The notes under the pieces: model-generated
Told to the model about the DNA's origin: nothing
Seen by the model: only the letters and a program-made list of their open reading frames with translations
Databases searched by the model: none
In this document: positions 5,512 through 14,384 of the stretch, piece after piece
How positions within the stretch are numbered: position 1 is the first letter of the stretch
How the letters are laid out: each line of letters opens with the position of its first letter
Made by a program: the position numbers and the translations under genes
Virus record (IMG/VR): IMGVR_UViG_3300035698_014457
Coordinates: 1 to 25,689 of that record
Direction: 5' to 3' (one strand)
DNA from: a virus
Length of the DNA: 25,689 nt

Positions 5512-7655
5512 TATGCACCTCTTGCTTCAATAGTAAAGTCTAGTAGCTTATTGATACCATCTTCAGAGTCAAGAGCTTCTAGCATTATAGTTTGATTTAC
5601 TTCATCGAGCGAGTCATGAAGTTCTAAGATAGTATGAATTTGATTCTCACTATAGTCTTCCATTACTGTAACAATATATTCTTCCGCTGAAAGTTGCTCT
5701 GCAACAACAGTTTCAGGATTATAACGGTTAATGGTGTTGTTTATAACGTCTTCTTTGGTAAGCTTATTCGCTACTAGAGATAAACCTTTAGCACGCTTTC
5801 TTAATCTGTTAGCTTGCGTATCCATTTCATATTTAGAATACGCCACTCTTTGACGTTCTTTTTGAGTACCACCATTTTTAGGAGAACCCAATGTTTTACC
5901 ATCTATCCATCTCTTACCAGCGTCGTAATCACCTTTATAATAGTCGTGAGTACTATATGCGCTTGAAGCTTCTTTACCTGCTTTATCTACATAGGAAGCA
6001 AGTGTACTTTTTCTAAGCTCATCAATCTGCGTATCCTCTTTGGTAAGTTTGTCAACAGCTTTGTTTATACCTGCTTTACGTAGTTCCCATGCTTTTTTGT
6101 TTACACCAGCAACACGGGACTTAGGTACATTCATAATTTCATCTTTTGATGGATGTTTAATCTGATAATGTGTCTTTGTTTTACCTACGATTTTGTATCT
6201 AGGGGTTGCTTTTGGGTTTGTCATGTTGACCATATCCCCAATTCTGTAACCTTCATCCATATGTTTATCAATAGTTGCAGTGGCTTCTTCTACCGCTGTT
6301 TCATACTTGCTCAGAGCTTCATTCAACTTCAATGTACGTTTGATAGGAGTGATACTCTCATCTAATTGTGTTGTTTCAATTACATCAGAAAGACGTAGAG
6401 TTTCTAATATAGCCAAAGAAGCTGCCTTGAATGTTTCTTCGTTATCATTCCCGACTGCAATTAGTGCTTCAAAGATTGCAGAAATTTCAGTTTCTGTTTC
6501 AAAGCTCTCATCAACTTCCATCTTCTTGTCGTGAAGTTTTACATCCACCCAATGGTGATTTTGAGTCCACGTAGAAGCACCACCGCGGAACGGGCGATAA
6601 TCATCTGTACCATGGTCAACTACACTATGCTTAATGCCTAGTTTGGCTAATTGCTTAGATATTGTTTCTGCGTGACTATTAGATGTAGAACCAGAGCGAT
6701 AAAAGAAACCACGGGCGATACGATGTGTACCGTTCTGTTTTTTCTTAACAGCGTCTGCCCCAATTAAATTATTTTCAAGTCGACCCTTAGAAATAACACG
6801 CATCGCTTCATCTAGCGATTCAGATAGATCGTCACTAATCTTAGCTCTACCCTTTAGGTAGTGCTTAAGTGCGTTTTGATGTTCGTCATGATTTTTAGTA
6901 ATTCCACCTACGCCGCGGATAGAAACTCCCGGTTTTAGATGGTTCTTCCCAAACTCGCGTTGATATACGTGGTGAGAAGTTACGTGTCCTGTGGAGTTAT
7001 TTTTAACTCTAATGTGACGCGTACCTTTAAATTTCGGGTCAGAGATATCCACACCTCTCTTTACAGGTACACCTATTTCTTTCAGTTTTTTTACATCACC
7101 GTCAATATGACTTACCTTACCTTCAGGAAAACCTTTTATAGCCGGGTGTGATGATATTGTATAATGGTTATAATTAACCTTACCTTCATCCAGCATTTCT
7201 AGCATGCTTTCTGTGAGATCTGTCGCTTCGAAATCTTCGACTTTTTCATTTATACCCTTAGCTCTTTTACGTAAGGTTCTTTTAGCTAAGCGATTTTGAA
7301 GATCAGCGGGCGATCCTTTTGGGGATTTGGTGTTTGCTAATTTCTCTAGACCTTTATCATCAAAAGACTTATTAGCACGTTTTACTGAATCAACGTCATG
7401 CATTCCCTTCTGCCAGCCCTTAAATCCTCTTTTAAGATTTGTTACTGTTGAAGCTTCATACACAGCTTCATCATCCCCGGAATCATGACCGTGACGTTCT
7501 GCTTTACGCTTATTGTACTTTGTGTTACCTTTAAACACATCATCGCCGTTGCCGTTACGATCCTTGTGCTTGATTGTAACATGCTTATCTACAAACTTTT
7601 GTTCGTCTCCAGACTTCGGTCTGTATACTTCAAAAAAATCCTTAAGCGTTTTCAT
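5511..7655 (-). CDS. Modular prohead core/internal polyprotein in the gp68 position
   Basis: This 714-residue protein lies where T4 has the 141-residue core protein gp68 but is five times longer. The first residues, MKTLKDFFEVYR, resemble the capsid-targeting start of T4 internal proteins (MKTYQEFI...). Basic blocks rich in Lys/Arg/His (about 1-66, 68-140, 158-275, 284-380, 470-545, 547-640) alternate with acidic linkers containing hydrophobic-x-Glu sites typical of gp21 cleavage: VYE67, LTE149, LDE157, LSE279, LDE283, VDE383, LDE433, LNE446, MDE468, IDE546, VAE653. RLRKRAKG-type and KLTKED motifs recur (TLRKRAKG/RLRKRAKG; DKLTKED/NKLTKED), suggesting duplicated modules. It overlaps gp67 by 14 bases. 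I infer cleavage into packaged DNA-binding peptides; no enzymatic motif was recognised. Confidence 0.8.
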   Translation of the reverse strand: MKTLKDFFEVYRPKSGDEQKFVDKHVTIKHKDRNGNGDDVFKGNTKYNKRKAERHGHDSGDDEAVYEASTVTNLKRGFKGWQKGMHDVDSVKRANKSFDDKGLEKLANTKSPKGSPADLQNRLAKRTLRKRAKGINEKVEDFEATDLTESMLEMLDEGKVNYNHYTISSHPAIKGFPEGKVSHIDGDVKKLKEIGVPVKRGVDISDPKFKGTRHIRVKNNSTGHVTSHHVYQREFGKNHLKPGVSIRGVGGITKNHDEHQNALKHYLKGRAKISDDLSESLDEAMRVISKGRLENNLIGADAVKKKQNGTHRIARGFFYRSGSTSNSHAETISKQLAKLGIKHSVVDHGTDDYRPFRGGASTWTQNHHWVDVKLHDKKMEVDESFETETEISAIFEALIAVGNDNEETFKAASLAILETLRLSDVIETTQLDESITPIKRTLKLNEALSKYETAVEEATATIDKHMDEGYRIGDMVNMTNPKATPRYKIVGKTKTHYQIKHPSKDEIMNVPKSRVAGVNKKAWELRKAGINKAVDKLTKEDTQIDELRKSTLASYVDKAGKEASSAYSTHDYYKGDYDAGKRWIDGKTLGSPKNGGTQKERQRVAYSKYEMDTQANRLRKRAKGLSLVANKLTKEDVINNTINRYNPETVVAEQLSAEEYIVTVMEDYSENQIHTILELHDSLDEVNQTIMLEALDSEDGINKLLDFTIEARGA

Positions 7656-7935
7656 CTAAATCGATATCCTCGAATTCGTCGTCTAAATCAGAAATATCTA
7701 AATCGTCAAGATCAAGATCTTCGTCGAACTCATCTTCTTCGTCAAAATCTTCTTCAATCTCTTCGTCAAAATCTTCTTCGTCAAAATCTTCGACGTATAG
7801 AGACGCAGCAATATCGAGCTGTCTTTCTTCGAGTGCAGCCATAACTTTTTCAGAAATAAGCTCATTAAAAGCTTCTTCGAATTGAGTAGGATTTTTTTCG
7901 ATTACAAGACCGATTAAATCGTTGATCTGAGACAT
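7642..7935 (-). CDS. 67: Acidic prohead core protein gp67
   Basis: This 97-residue protein has a helical N-terminal half (SQINDLIGLVIEKNPTQFEE) and a C-terminal half made nearly only of Asp and Glu with Phe/Leu (residues 49-95). T4 gp67 (80 residues) is likewise small, acidic and sits between gene 20 and gene 68; it is a core component cut by gp21. The acidic tail is encoded by imperfect repeats of a GTCAAAATCTTCTTC-like unit on the plus strand. It has its own late promoter and an AAAGGA ribosome-binding site, and its end overlaps the polyprotein gene. Confidence 0.85.
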   Translation of the reverse strand: MSQINDLIGLVIEKNPTQFEEAFNELISEKVMAALEERQLDIAASLYVEDFDEEDFDEEIEEDFDEEDEFDEDLDLDDLDISDLDDEFEDIDLDENA

Positions 7936-7963
7936 AAACTTTGTTCCTTTATTGGTATAACTC

Positions 7964-7971
7964 TATTTATA
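7964..7971 (-). promoter_or_regulatory. T4-type late promoter for the gp67-polyprotein-gp21 operon
   Basis: TATAAATA on the minus strand 28 bases before the gp67 ATG, just before the gp20 stop. It can serve gp67, the overlapping polyprotein, the 126-residue gene and gp21, which follow with almost no gaps. Confidence 0.8.
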
Positions 7972-7974
7972 AAA

Positions 7975-9546
7975 TTAGTTTTCGCCCCGTATTTCCATAC
8001 TCTCTGAGTCAGTTTCAGAGGGCTCTGATGCTGCGCCTGGCTTACTAGCATCTTCTTCAGCAGGGTAATACTGCTCTAATGACTGTTCTTTTTTAATTTG
8101 TTTATCAATCTCTGCAATTTCTGCATCAGACTGGTGTAATACCTTGCGGCGAATCCATTCATGAGAATAATATTTACCAGCGTAATCATCAATATCACGA
8201 AGCATGGCCATACGATCTCGAAGAATTTCTGTTTCTTTTAGCTCAGCAAAATAGTTATCTTGCGAAAACTTAAAGCGAATTACATCTTTAAAATCTTCCC
8301 ATTCGTCTGGGGTTATAATACCTTTTAGAATTAATTGACGCTCAAGAACGTTTAGAAATAATATACTAAACTTATTACGAATTCTTGCGATGAATTTTGC
8401 GAACTTAACTTCATCTCTAGAGATTTCAGTATTGCGGCCGAAACTAAACTGTACGTCAGGGTCTAATCTTGAAATGGGTACATTTAGAGAGTTAAATAGT
8501 TTTCTCTGGAAGTACATAATATCATCCATTTGACCTAAATTCATTCCGCCTGGAAGCGTTGTTACTTCTGTGCCCTTCCCACCTTCGCGACGAGGAAGCC
8601 AAAAGTCTTCTAACATCGTCATAAACTTACGATCATCTCGTACTTCACCAGTAGAAGCATCATATACAAGTTTATTTTTAAACTTAGTCATAATATCACG
8701 AAGATATTGTTCAGCTTTTAGTTTTGGAAGATTACCAACATCAATATAGAAAATGCGTCGTTCTGGAGCACGGGAAATACGATAAATAACTAATGAGTCT
8801 TCCATCGTACGTAGTTGATTAAGAGGTTTAATAGCTTTGTGTAGATATGATTGAATTAGATCACCATTAACGGAAGTAAGTCCTGACGTGCAGTGAATGA
8901 TAGAATCTTTAGCAATCTTAATACCACCTACAGAACTTGTAGGAAGAGCTGATGTACCAGAAGTTTTAGCAAACCCTTTGTCATTGTACATATAGTACTC
9001 TGCAGCAGTTTTAGATAGGTGAGCTGCACCTGCTAGGGATTTTTTCTTCACTTCACGTATTTTACGAATCTTCCTTGGATCAATATAACGAAGTTCTGTT
9101 ATACCATCTTTAGGTTGATCTTCGTTGATAATTGCGTGATAGTATAATCTACCATCTACATACCAACGTTTAAATACTTCGTACGACATATTATTAAACT
9201 GTAATAAACGAAGTACCTCATCAAATTCTGTAGTTAATAATTTTTTGATTCTTTCAGATTGCTCTAAATCATCTAGTATTAACTCTACCAGAGCTTGCTC
9301 AGGTTCTTGTGTAATAACTTCATTGATAATATCATCAATTGCTTGCTCCATTTCAGGGTGAGCAGACATTTCACGATATTTAGAAACAAGTTCAGCTTCT
9401 GTACGTATTGATCCGTCAAGATCTACATAGGTTCCGTAAACACCACCTTCTGCTACAACTACTGCACCATCATCTTCCTGCTTAGCAGAAAATGAAATAG
9501 GTTCAGGTTTAACTCTTTTTATATCAAAACCAAAAATTTCAGCCAT
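7975..9546 (-). CDS. 20: Portal vertex protein gp20
   Basis: This 523-residue protein forms the dodecameric portal through which DNA enters and leaves the head and on which the prohead is initiated. It carries well-known gp20 signatures: YREMSAHPEMEQAIDDIINE (about residues 57-76), LRYIDPRKIRKIREV, RISRAPERRIFYIDVGNLPK, TLPGGMNLGQMDDIMYFQRK and LNVPISRLDPD. Length equals T4 gp20 (524). The C-terminal 40 residues are acidic and variable. The ribosome-binding site is weak (GAGAG), and there is no late promoter in the 25-base gap to gp19, so it is probably read from the gp19 or gp18 promoters. Confidence 0.98.
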   Translation of the reverse strand: MAEIFGFDIKRVKPEPISFSAKQEDDGAVVVAEGGVYGTYVDLDGSIRTEAELVSKYREMSAHPEMEQAIDDIINEVITQEPEQALVELILDDLEQSERIKKLLTTEFDEVLRLLQFNNMSYEVFKRWYVDGRLYYHAIINEDQPKDGITELRYIDPRKIRKIREVKKKSLAGAAHLSKTAAEYYMYNDKGFAKTSGTSALPTSSVGGIKIAKDSIIHCTSGLTSVNGDLIQSYLHKAIKPLNQLRTMEDSLVIYRISRAPERRIFYIDVGNLPKLKAEQYLRDIMTKFKNKLVYDASTGEVRDDRKFMTMLEDFWLPRREGGKGTEVTTLPGGMNLGQMDDIMYFQRKLFNSLNVPISRLDPDVQFSFGRNTEISRDEVKFAKFIARIRNKFSILFLNVLERQLILKGIITPDEWEDFKDVIRFKFSQDNYFAELKETEILRDRMAMLRDIDDYAGKYYSHEWIRRKVLHQSDAEIAEIDKQIKKEQSLEQYYPAEEDASKPGAASEPSETDSESMEIRGEN

Positions 9547-9571
9547 AATTTATATACTCTCACTTTAAAAT

Positions 9572-10120
9572 TTATATAATAGTCCCGGTATTACCGCCTA
9601 CTACTTCGTACCAATCATATGCAAATGTCACTGTAAATTCTTCAATACGGTCTGTATCCGCCCAGCTTAGTTCAATTCCAGACACATCCGTTGGGAAAAT
9701 ACCATAGAATTTATACTCGCGGATAGGTTGACCACCAATTTTACTGAATTGCTTAACCTTCGCCTGTGACTTATAGTTCGCAGGAGCTGAAGAACCAGTA
9801 GTATTTAAATTTCCTTGAAGTGTATTAATAGCATGATGCCATCTTTCCATAGCATGACGTACCTTGAAATCTTCGTCATTGATGACGTTGATTGACCAAT
9901 TGTCAAACGTTCTATCACCAGCAACTTTAATCTTACGACCGAAATATGGCACTTCAATTGGGGTAATTGAAGAGGCTGGAATAGAAGTAGCTTGCGTCAT
10001 GAAAGGTGCAATGTTATTTAGATCGGAATCGAACGGTGATGTTATCTCGATTTCGAATAGTGTAGGACGCGCACCGCCGAGCTTTAGATTTGCTCTGATG
10101 TCGTTGATTTGAAAAGCCAT
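9572..10120 (-). CDS. 19: Tail tube protein gp19
   Basis: This 182-residue protein builds the inner tail tube. It shows typical tube-protein sequence: FQINDIRANLKLGGARPTLFEI at the start, the conserved PYFGRKIKVAGDRTF around residues 60-75, a WHHAINTL segment and a C-terminal DRIEEFTVTFAYDWYEV. T4 gp19 is 163 residues. It directly follows the sheath gene and has its own late promoter and an AAGGAG ribosome-binding site, as expected for a high-copy protein. Confidence 0.97.
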   Translation of the reverse strand: MAFQINDIRANLKLGGARPTLFEIEITSPFDSDLNNIAPFMTQATSIPASSITPIEVPYFGRKIKVAGDRTFDNWSINVINDEDFKVRHAMERWHHAINTLQGNLNTTGSSAPANYKSQAKVKQFSKIGGQPIREYKFYGIFPTDVSGIELSWADTDRIEEFTVTFAYDWYEVVGGNTGTII

Positions 10121-10140
10121 TTAAAAGTTCTCCTTTAATT

Positions 10141-10148
10141 TATTTATA
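10141..10148 (-). promoter_or_regulatory. T4-type late promoter for gp19
   Basis: TATAAATA on the minus strand, 20 bases upstream of the gp19 ATG, with the ribosome-binding site in between. The leader is very short. Confidence 0.8.
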
Positions 10149-10160
10149 AAAGTAGGCTCT

Positions 10161-12263
10161 CTAGCCAACAATCTCTGAGAATTCAATACCAGAGCGAACT
10201 GCTACAAAATTCAGTTGGATAAAATTGATTGAGCGAGCTGGTTTCACATAAATATCACCAACGAATCTATTTGAATCTACTACTTCACTAGAGTTATTTG
10301 TTTCATCGCAAACAACCTTAAAGTCTGTAATACCACGGCGACCTTGAACGTCACGTAGGAACGGCTCAACAAGGTTAATGAACTGTGTTCTTGTGAACTC
10401 GTCGTTAAACTCGAAGAGGAAGTTTTTAGCAGCTGTTGAAACTGCTTTCTCTAGTACAATAAACAGGCGACGTACGTTAATACGATCGAATGCAGATGGT
10501 TTATTTAGGAGGGTCTTATCTCCATAAAGAATCGTACCCTGTCCCGCTTGCGAGATGACTGGGTTTACACCATTTTTGTAAAGAAGATCGCGTTGCGCTC
10601 TGCTCGGATTAAACGCTAGCTTAATGCTATTACGAATATTACCACGAGAAGTTCCTGCTGGAGAGTACCATGGGTCACGTGTATTATCTGTTACTACACA
10701 TAGACCAGCAATATCACCATTTAAAGGTACGTAACGATTTACATCGTTATACTTATCGTATTGATACTTATAACCAGAGTCCATTACTGCGAATGAAGAA
10801 GAGCGAACAGCGTTTCGGAATTCTACTACATTATCCGGTGCATCTACAGTTTGATTTACTACGTCGTCAGAGCGAGGTGAAACAAATGTTACGCAATCCT
10901 TACGAACTTCTGAGATATTATCAATTAGATAATTTGGAAGTTGTTCGCCATGAGTACCACCGCGTGCTTTACCTGTAAGTACGAGTGAAATATCTACTTC
11001 CTCTGGTGAAGCAAATTTATCATACGCGCGTGCAATATCTGCAAACGGTGTCGTAGATTCATCACCGTCAACACCACCTTGGAATGAAAGTGTTAGAGGA
11101 GCAATAGCTGTTGAGGAAGCAACAAGCGCAGCTGTTGCTGAAGCAGCACCGGTGCGATCAGTTCCCCACCATACATACGTAGAGCGGTCGTTAATAACTT
11201 GCTTGTAGTAGTTAGAACCACCGTCCGCTAACTTAGCGTCTGAAGCGCGCGAAACTTGCTTATATACCTCAAGAATTGCCCCTGGTGAGCCTGTGAAACC
11301 ACCATCTTCGTCTACAATAACTACATGCATTTCATCTTGAGCTGAAGTATTACCGGAAACAGAAACAAATTCTGATTGTCCCGGTGCTACATCAACTTGA
11401 TTATAATATTCCCAGAAGCGTGTTACCGCACCGGTATCAATATTAGTAGCAATTTTAAGTGGTTGCGAAAAGGATAGTGATACAGTTGCAATACCTGTGT
11501 TTGTACCAGTTGTATTTTGTACTAGAACTGATCCTACATCTGTAATCTTGAGTGTCTGTTTTCCGATAGAGGAATTCCCTACTTCAACATAATCTCCTAT
11601 ATTGAATAGAGCCGCTACGTTATTAGCGTAAGGAGTAGGGGTATCACCAGTTAGCACCCCGGTATTCGCCAATGTGATAGTAGCAGAGTTAGAACCAACT
11701 GCAAGCTCAAACTTTGACCCTGCACCAATAAACAATGTATTAGATGTACCTGATACAGTATTACTTAGTAGGTTGATTGAAGACTGATACTGATTAGCTG
11801 AATCACATACAGAAACCTTTAGTGAATTACCTAATGCACCTGGATACCGTGCAATATACTGTACTGACGCATCAAATGATCCATCTTTAACTCCGTAATC
11901 ATCCGTATTCTTTACTGAGTGCGCTGCGTTTGCAGTAAATGCCCCTGAGTTAGCAATGGCGGAAAACATCGTAGCAGTATTCCCGGCACGGCTAACAAAT
12001 AGTGAATTAGAATAGCTAAGGAAGTTCGCTGCAGTAAACCATGTTTCAGGGTTAATTGAAGTTGGTTTGCCATATTTTGCAACTAGTTCATTTTCAGATG
12101 ATACTAGTACACGTTGATCGAGAGGTCCCCAGCTAAACACACCGGCAATCGCGCCGACTGTCGTCGCAACTGAAGGAACAACTGTAGTAATATCAATCTC
12201 TGATACATTGACACCAGGGCTGATTTGAAAACCACCACCTGAACCGAAATTTGAAACCGCCAT
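10161..12263 (-). CDS. 18: Contractile tail sheath protein gp18
   Basis: This 700-residue protein forms the contractile sheath. The N-terminus (FQISPGVNVSEIDITTVVPS, then VGAIAGVFSWGPLDQRV) is diagnostic for phage sheath proteins, and the C-terminal third has the conserved KLAFNPSRAQRDLLYKNGVNP, GTILYGDKTL, FDRINVRRLFIVLEKAV and FNDEFTRTQF. The surface-exposed middle (about residues 110-300) is poorly conserved. T4 gp18 is 659 residues. It has its own late promoter and a strong AGGAGAG ribosome-binding site. Confidence 0.98.
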   Translation of the reverse strand: MAVSNFGSGGGFQISPGVNVSEIDITTVVPSVATTVGAIAGVFSWGPLDQRVLVSSENELVAKYGKPTSINPETWFTAANFLSYSNSLFVSRAGNTATMFSAIANSGAFTANAAHSVKNTDDYGVKDGSFDASVQYIARYPGALGNSLKVSVCDSANQYQSSINLLSNTVSGTSNTLFIGAGSKFELAVGSNSATITLANTGVLTGDTPTPYANNVAALFNIGDYVEVGNSSIGKQTLKITDVGSVLVQNTTGTNTGIATVSLSFSQPLKIATNIDTGAVTRFWEYYNQVDVAPGQSEFVSVSGNTSAQDEMHVVIVDEDGGFTGSPGAILEVYKQVSRASDAKLADGGSNYYKQVINDRSTYVWWGTDRTGAASATAALVASSTAIAPLTLSFQGGVDGDESTTPFADIARAYDKFASPEEVDISLVLTGKARGGTHGEQLPNYLIDNISEVRKDCVTFVSPRSDDVVNQTVDAPDNVVEFRNAVRSSSFAVMDSGYKYQYDKYNDVNRYVPLNGDIAGLCVVTDNTRDPWYSPAGTSRGNIRNSIKLAFNPSRAQRDLLYKNGVNPVISQAGQGTILYGDKTLLNKPSAFDRINVRRLFIVLEKAVSTAAKNFLFEFNDEFTRTQFINLVEPFLRDVQGRRGITDFKVVCDETNNSSEVVDSNRFVGDIYVKPARSINFIQLNFVAVRSGIEFSEIVG

Positions 12264-12309
12264 TTATCTCTCCTATAGAAAGGTTTAATTATTGTTATAT
12301 TATCTTGTA

Positions 12310-12317
12310 TATTTATA
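12310..12317 (-). promoter_or_regulatory. T4-type late promoter for gp18
   Basis: TATAAATA on the minus strand in the gap between gp17 and gp18, 46 bases before the gp18 ATG. Confidence 0.82.
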
Positions 12318-12327
12318 AATTCCCGAA

Positions 12328-13968
12328 TTAGAAGAACTGAAACTCCTTCGATGGGTTAACTGTCAGGTCTATAATATCTTTATAGTCTTCGTGATTCCCT
12401 GCTTCAATAAACCCAAATGGCACTAAATCATTTTCAAGCTCATCGTCTGTTTTATCTCTAAGTTTCATTAATGTATTAATATCAGTTAGATCTTTAAAGA
12501 ATTGTTGGTCTGACATCCATCCGAATAATACTAACCCCATAACTAGATCATCGTTATTACCTGGTTCAGCTTCATAAGAAGTACCCTTCTTTGAAAATCT
12601 TGATAGTTCAAAGATTGTATTGTGATCATTAATAATAAGCTGACGTTGTTCTACTAGTAGTTTAAGCATAGAGCAACCAATTGCCTTAACGGTTTTTGTA
12701 GTACGTACCCCACGTTCAGTCCCACCCGTACTAGAGAAACCACCAGAAATACGCTTACCTCTAGCTCCAGCATTTTCAGTATAAATAATCCCTTCATACT
12801 CAAAATCATAAAACAATGAGTCAGCTACTTGAGCTCCTACATCATTTACTTCAACGAGTACTGTAGCATCATTATACCCTTTAGCTATTCTAAATATAGT
12901 CCCAGCGTAATCTAAAGGGGTAACCATATTATTCTTATAGGTACAAACTTGTTTATACGGCATAGTAGTTACATCAATTACACTAAACGCTGAATAATCA
13001 AGCCCCTTTCCTCTTGATACATCGCAAATAATAACGTAATTATGATTACCAGTCTTCTCTTCATATACTCTTAACCCATCATGTGCCATGAGAGGATCAA
13101 GGGAAGTTAAGGTCTTAAGTACCGCCCCGGAAATTAGCGTTCCCGATGACCCTAACCATGCACATTCGAACTCTTGTGAGAATTTTTCATGATCGAAGTC
13201 CATCGCTGCCAGTGTTTCTTGGCGCCATTCTTCACCACGGCCAGGAACTTGTTGCCACGGTACTTCTACAAACTGATACCCATTAGTGCCTTCTTTGGCC
13301 CCTATACACGTTTTATAGAAGTGATTTAATCCATTAGGTGTAGATGTAAATAGGATTTTTGTGGTTTTACCAGAAGAGATTGTAGGGAAAACAGCGGCAA
13401 AGAACTCATCCCAATTTTCAACGAACGCTGCTTCATCGATATATAAAAGGTTAACAGATTTACCACGAATTGCAGATGAAGAAGTCGCCGATGCGAGTAC
13501 TTTACACCCGTTTTCTAATTCAATAGAACCCTTGTTCCAGGAAACAACACCTTGTTGGAGCCAATCAGGGAGTGATTCATAGGATATTTTTACACGATCT
13601 AGAATTTCACGGGCAGCGTCCCCTTTGTTAGCTAGCAGTGCCACGAGTTTAAACTCATTAAATAATATGTAATGAAGGATAACACAAGCAGCGGTGGTTG
13701 TCTTCCCCGCTTGTCTACTAGTAACAACAGCAACGCGTCTATTATCTGTAATCTTTTCTATGATTTCTTTTTGATAATCATATAATTCGATAGGAATTAA
13801 GCCCTTATCTACGTTTACAATTTGAATATATTTTTCTGAAAAGTAAATAGGGTCCTGAGCACACTTCATCCACTCTTGAATCTGTTCAGGAGACCAATCG
13901 TGTATTCTCCTCGGTTTCTTGAGGTTTGCATTTCCATTATAACCCTTTAGGTTATCTCTATCAATCAT
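12328..13968 (-). CDS. 17: Terminase large subunit gp17
   Basis: This 546-residue protein is the DNA-packaging motor ATPase and headful nuclease. The ATPase half shows the Walker A loop SRQAGKTT (84-91), Walker B LLYIDE (174-179) and coupling motif TSTPNG (208-213). The RNase H-like nuclease half shows the acidic triad candidates D316 (IICDVSRG), E373 (VLVEVND) and D473/D474 (NNDDLVMG). Length is shorter than T4 gp17 (610) mostly at the N-terminus. It overlaps gp16 by eight bases and has no late promoter of its own, so it depends on transcripts from upstream. Confidence 0.98.
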   Translation of the reverse strand: MIDRDNLKGYNGNANLKKPRRIHDWSPEQIQEWMKCAQDPIYFSEKYIQIVNVDKGLIPIELYDYQKEIIEKITDNRRVAVVTSRQAGKTTTAACVILHYILFNEFKLVALLANKGDAAREILDRVKISYESLPDWLQQGVVSWNKGSIELENGCKVLASATSSSAIRGKSVNLLYIDEAAFVENWDEFFAAVFPTISSGKTTKILFTSTPNGLNHFYKTCIGAKEGTNGYQFVEVPWQQVPGRGEEWRQETLAAMDFDHEKFSQEFECAWLGSSGTLISGAVLKTLTSLDPLMAHDGLRVYEEKTGNHNYVIICDVSRGKGLDYSAFSVIDVTTMPYKQVCTYKNNMVTPLDYAGTIFRIAKGYNDATVLVEVNDVGAQVADSLFYDFEYEGIIYTENAGARGKRISGGFSSTGGTERGVRTTKTVKAIGCSMLKLLVEQRQLIINDHNTIFELSRFSKKGTSYEAEPGNNDDLVMGLVLFGWMSDQQFFKDLTDINTLMKLRDKTDDELENDLVPFGFIEAGNHEDYKDIIDLTVNPSKEFQFF

Positions 13969-14383
13969 TATTTTTCATATCTTCAATCATCTTCTGAAGC
14001 TCGGACGTGCTTCCGACGAATAAATTATTTACAGTTTGAGAACCACTATCTCCCTCACCCCGGGGACCGTTTAGTTTTTGCTTTTTTAATTGTAAATCAG
14101 CTAAGTTCATACTAATATCAGCAAGTGTTTTAATTGCGGCGTTCAGGGCTTCGTATGCTTTAGGGTGTTGAGATGACTGTGCAATCGCTAACATATCGCT
14201 AACAGCTTTTTGACTATTTTCTAAAGCTTCATATAGACCGCTACGAGCATTCGTAGTATCTTCCGTAATTTCTTCACCAACTGAAAGAGGTTCAATTTTT
14301 TCTAGTTGATTCTCAGTAAACTGTGCGTGTTTATTAGGAAGTTGTGCTGGTAAACCTAATGCGTTTTCTAAATCTTTTGACAT
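13961..14383 (-). CDS. 16: Terminase small subunit gp16
   Basis: About 140 residues. T4 gp16 recognises DNA and regulates gp17. The protein is helical, with a central pattern (ALENSQKAVSDMLAIAQSSQ, then ALNAAIKTLADISMNLADLQ) like the long helical hairpin of T4-type small terminases. Position between gp15 and gp17 fixes the call. An upstream in-frame ATG exists at 14428, but I chose the ATG at 14383 because it follows the gp15 stop by only one base and gives the usual acidic, glycine-containing start (MSKDLENALGLPAQLPN). No strong ribosome-binding site is visible, which suggests coupling to gp15. Confidence 0.88.
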   Translation of the reverse strand: MSKDLENALGLPAQLPNKHAQFTENQLEKIEPLSVGEEITEDTTNARSGLYEALENSQKAVSDMLAIAQSSQHPKAYEALNAAIKTLADISMNLADLQLKKQKLNGPRGEGDSGSQTVNNLFVGSTSELQKMIEDMKNND

Positions 14384-14384
14384 T

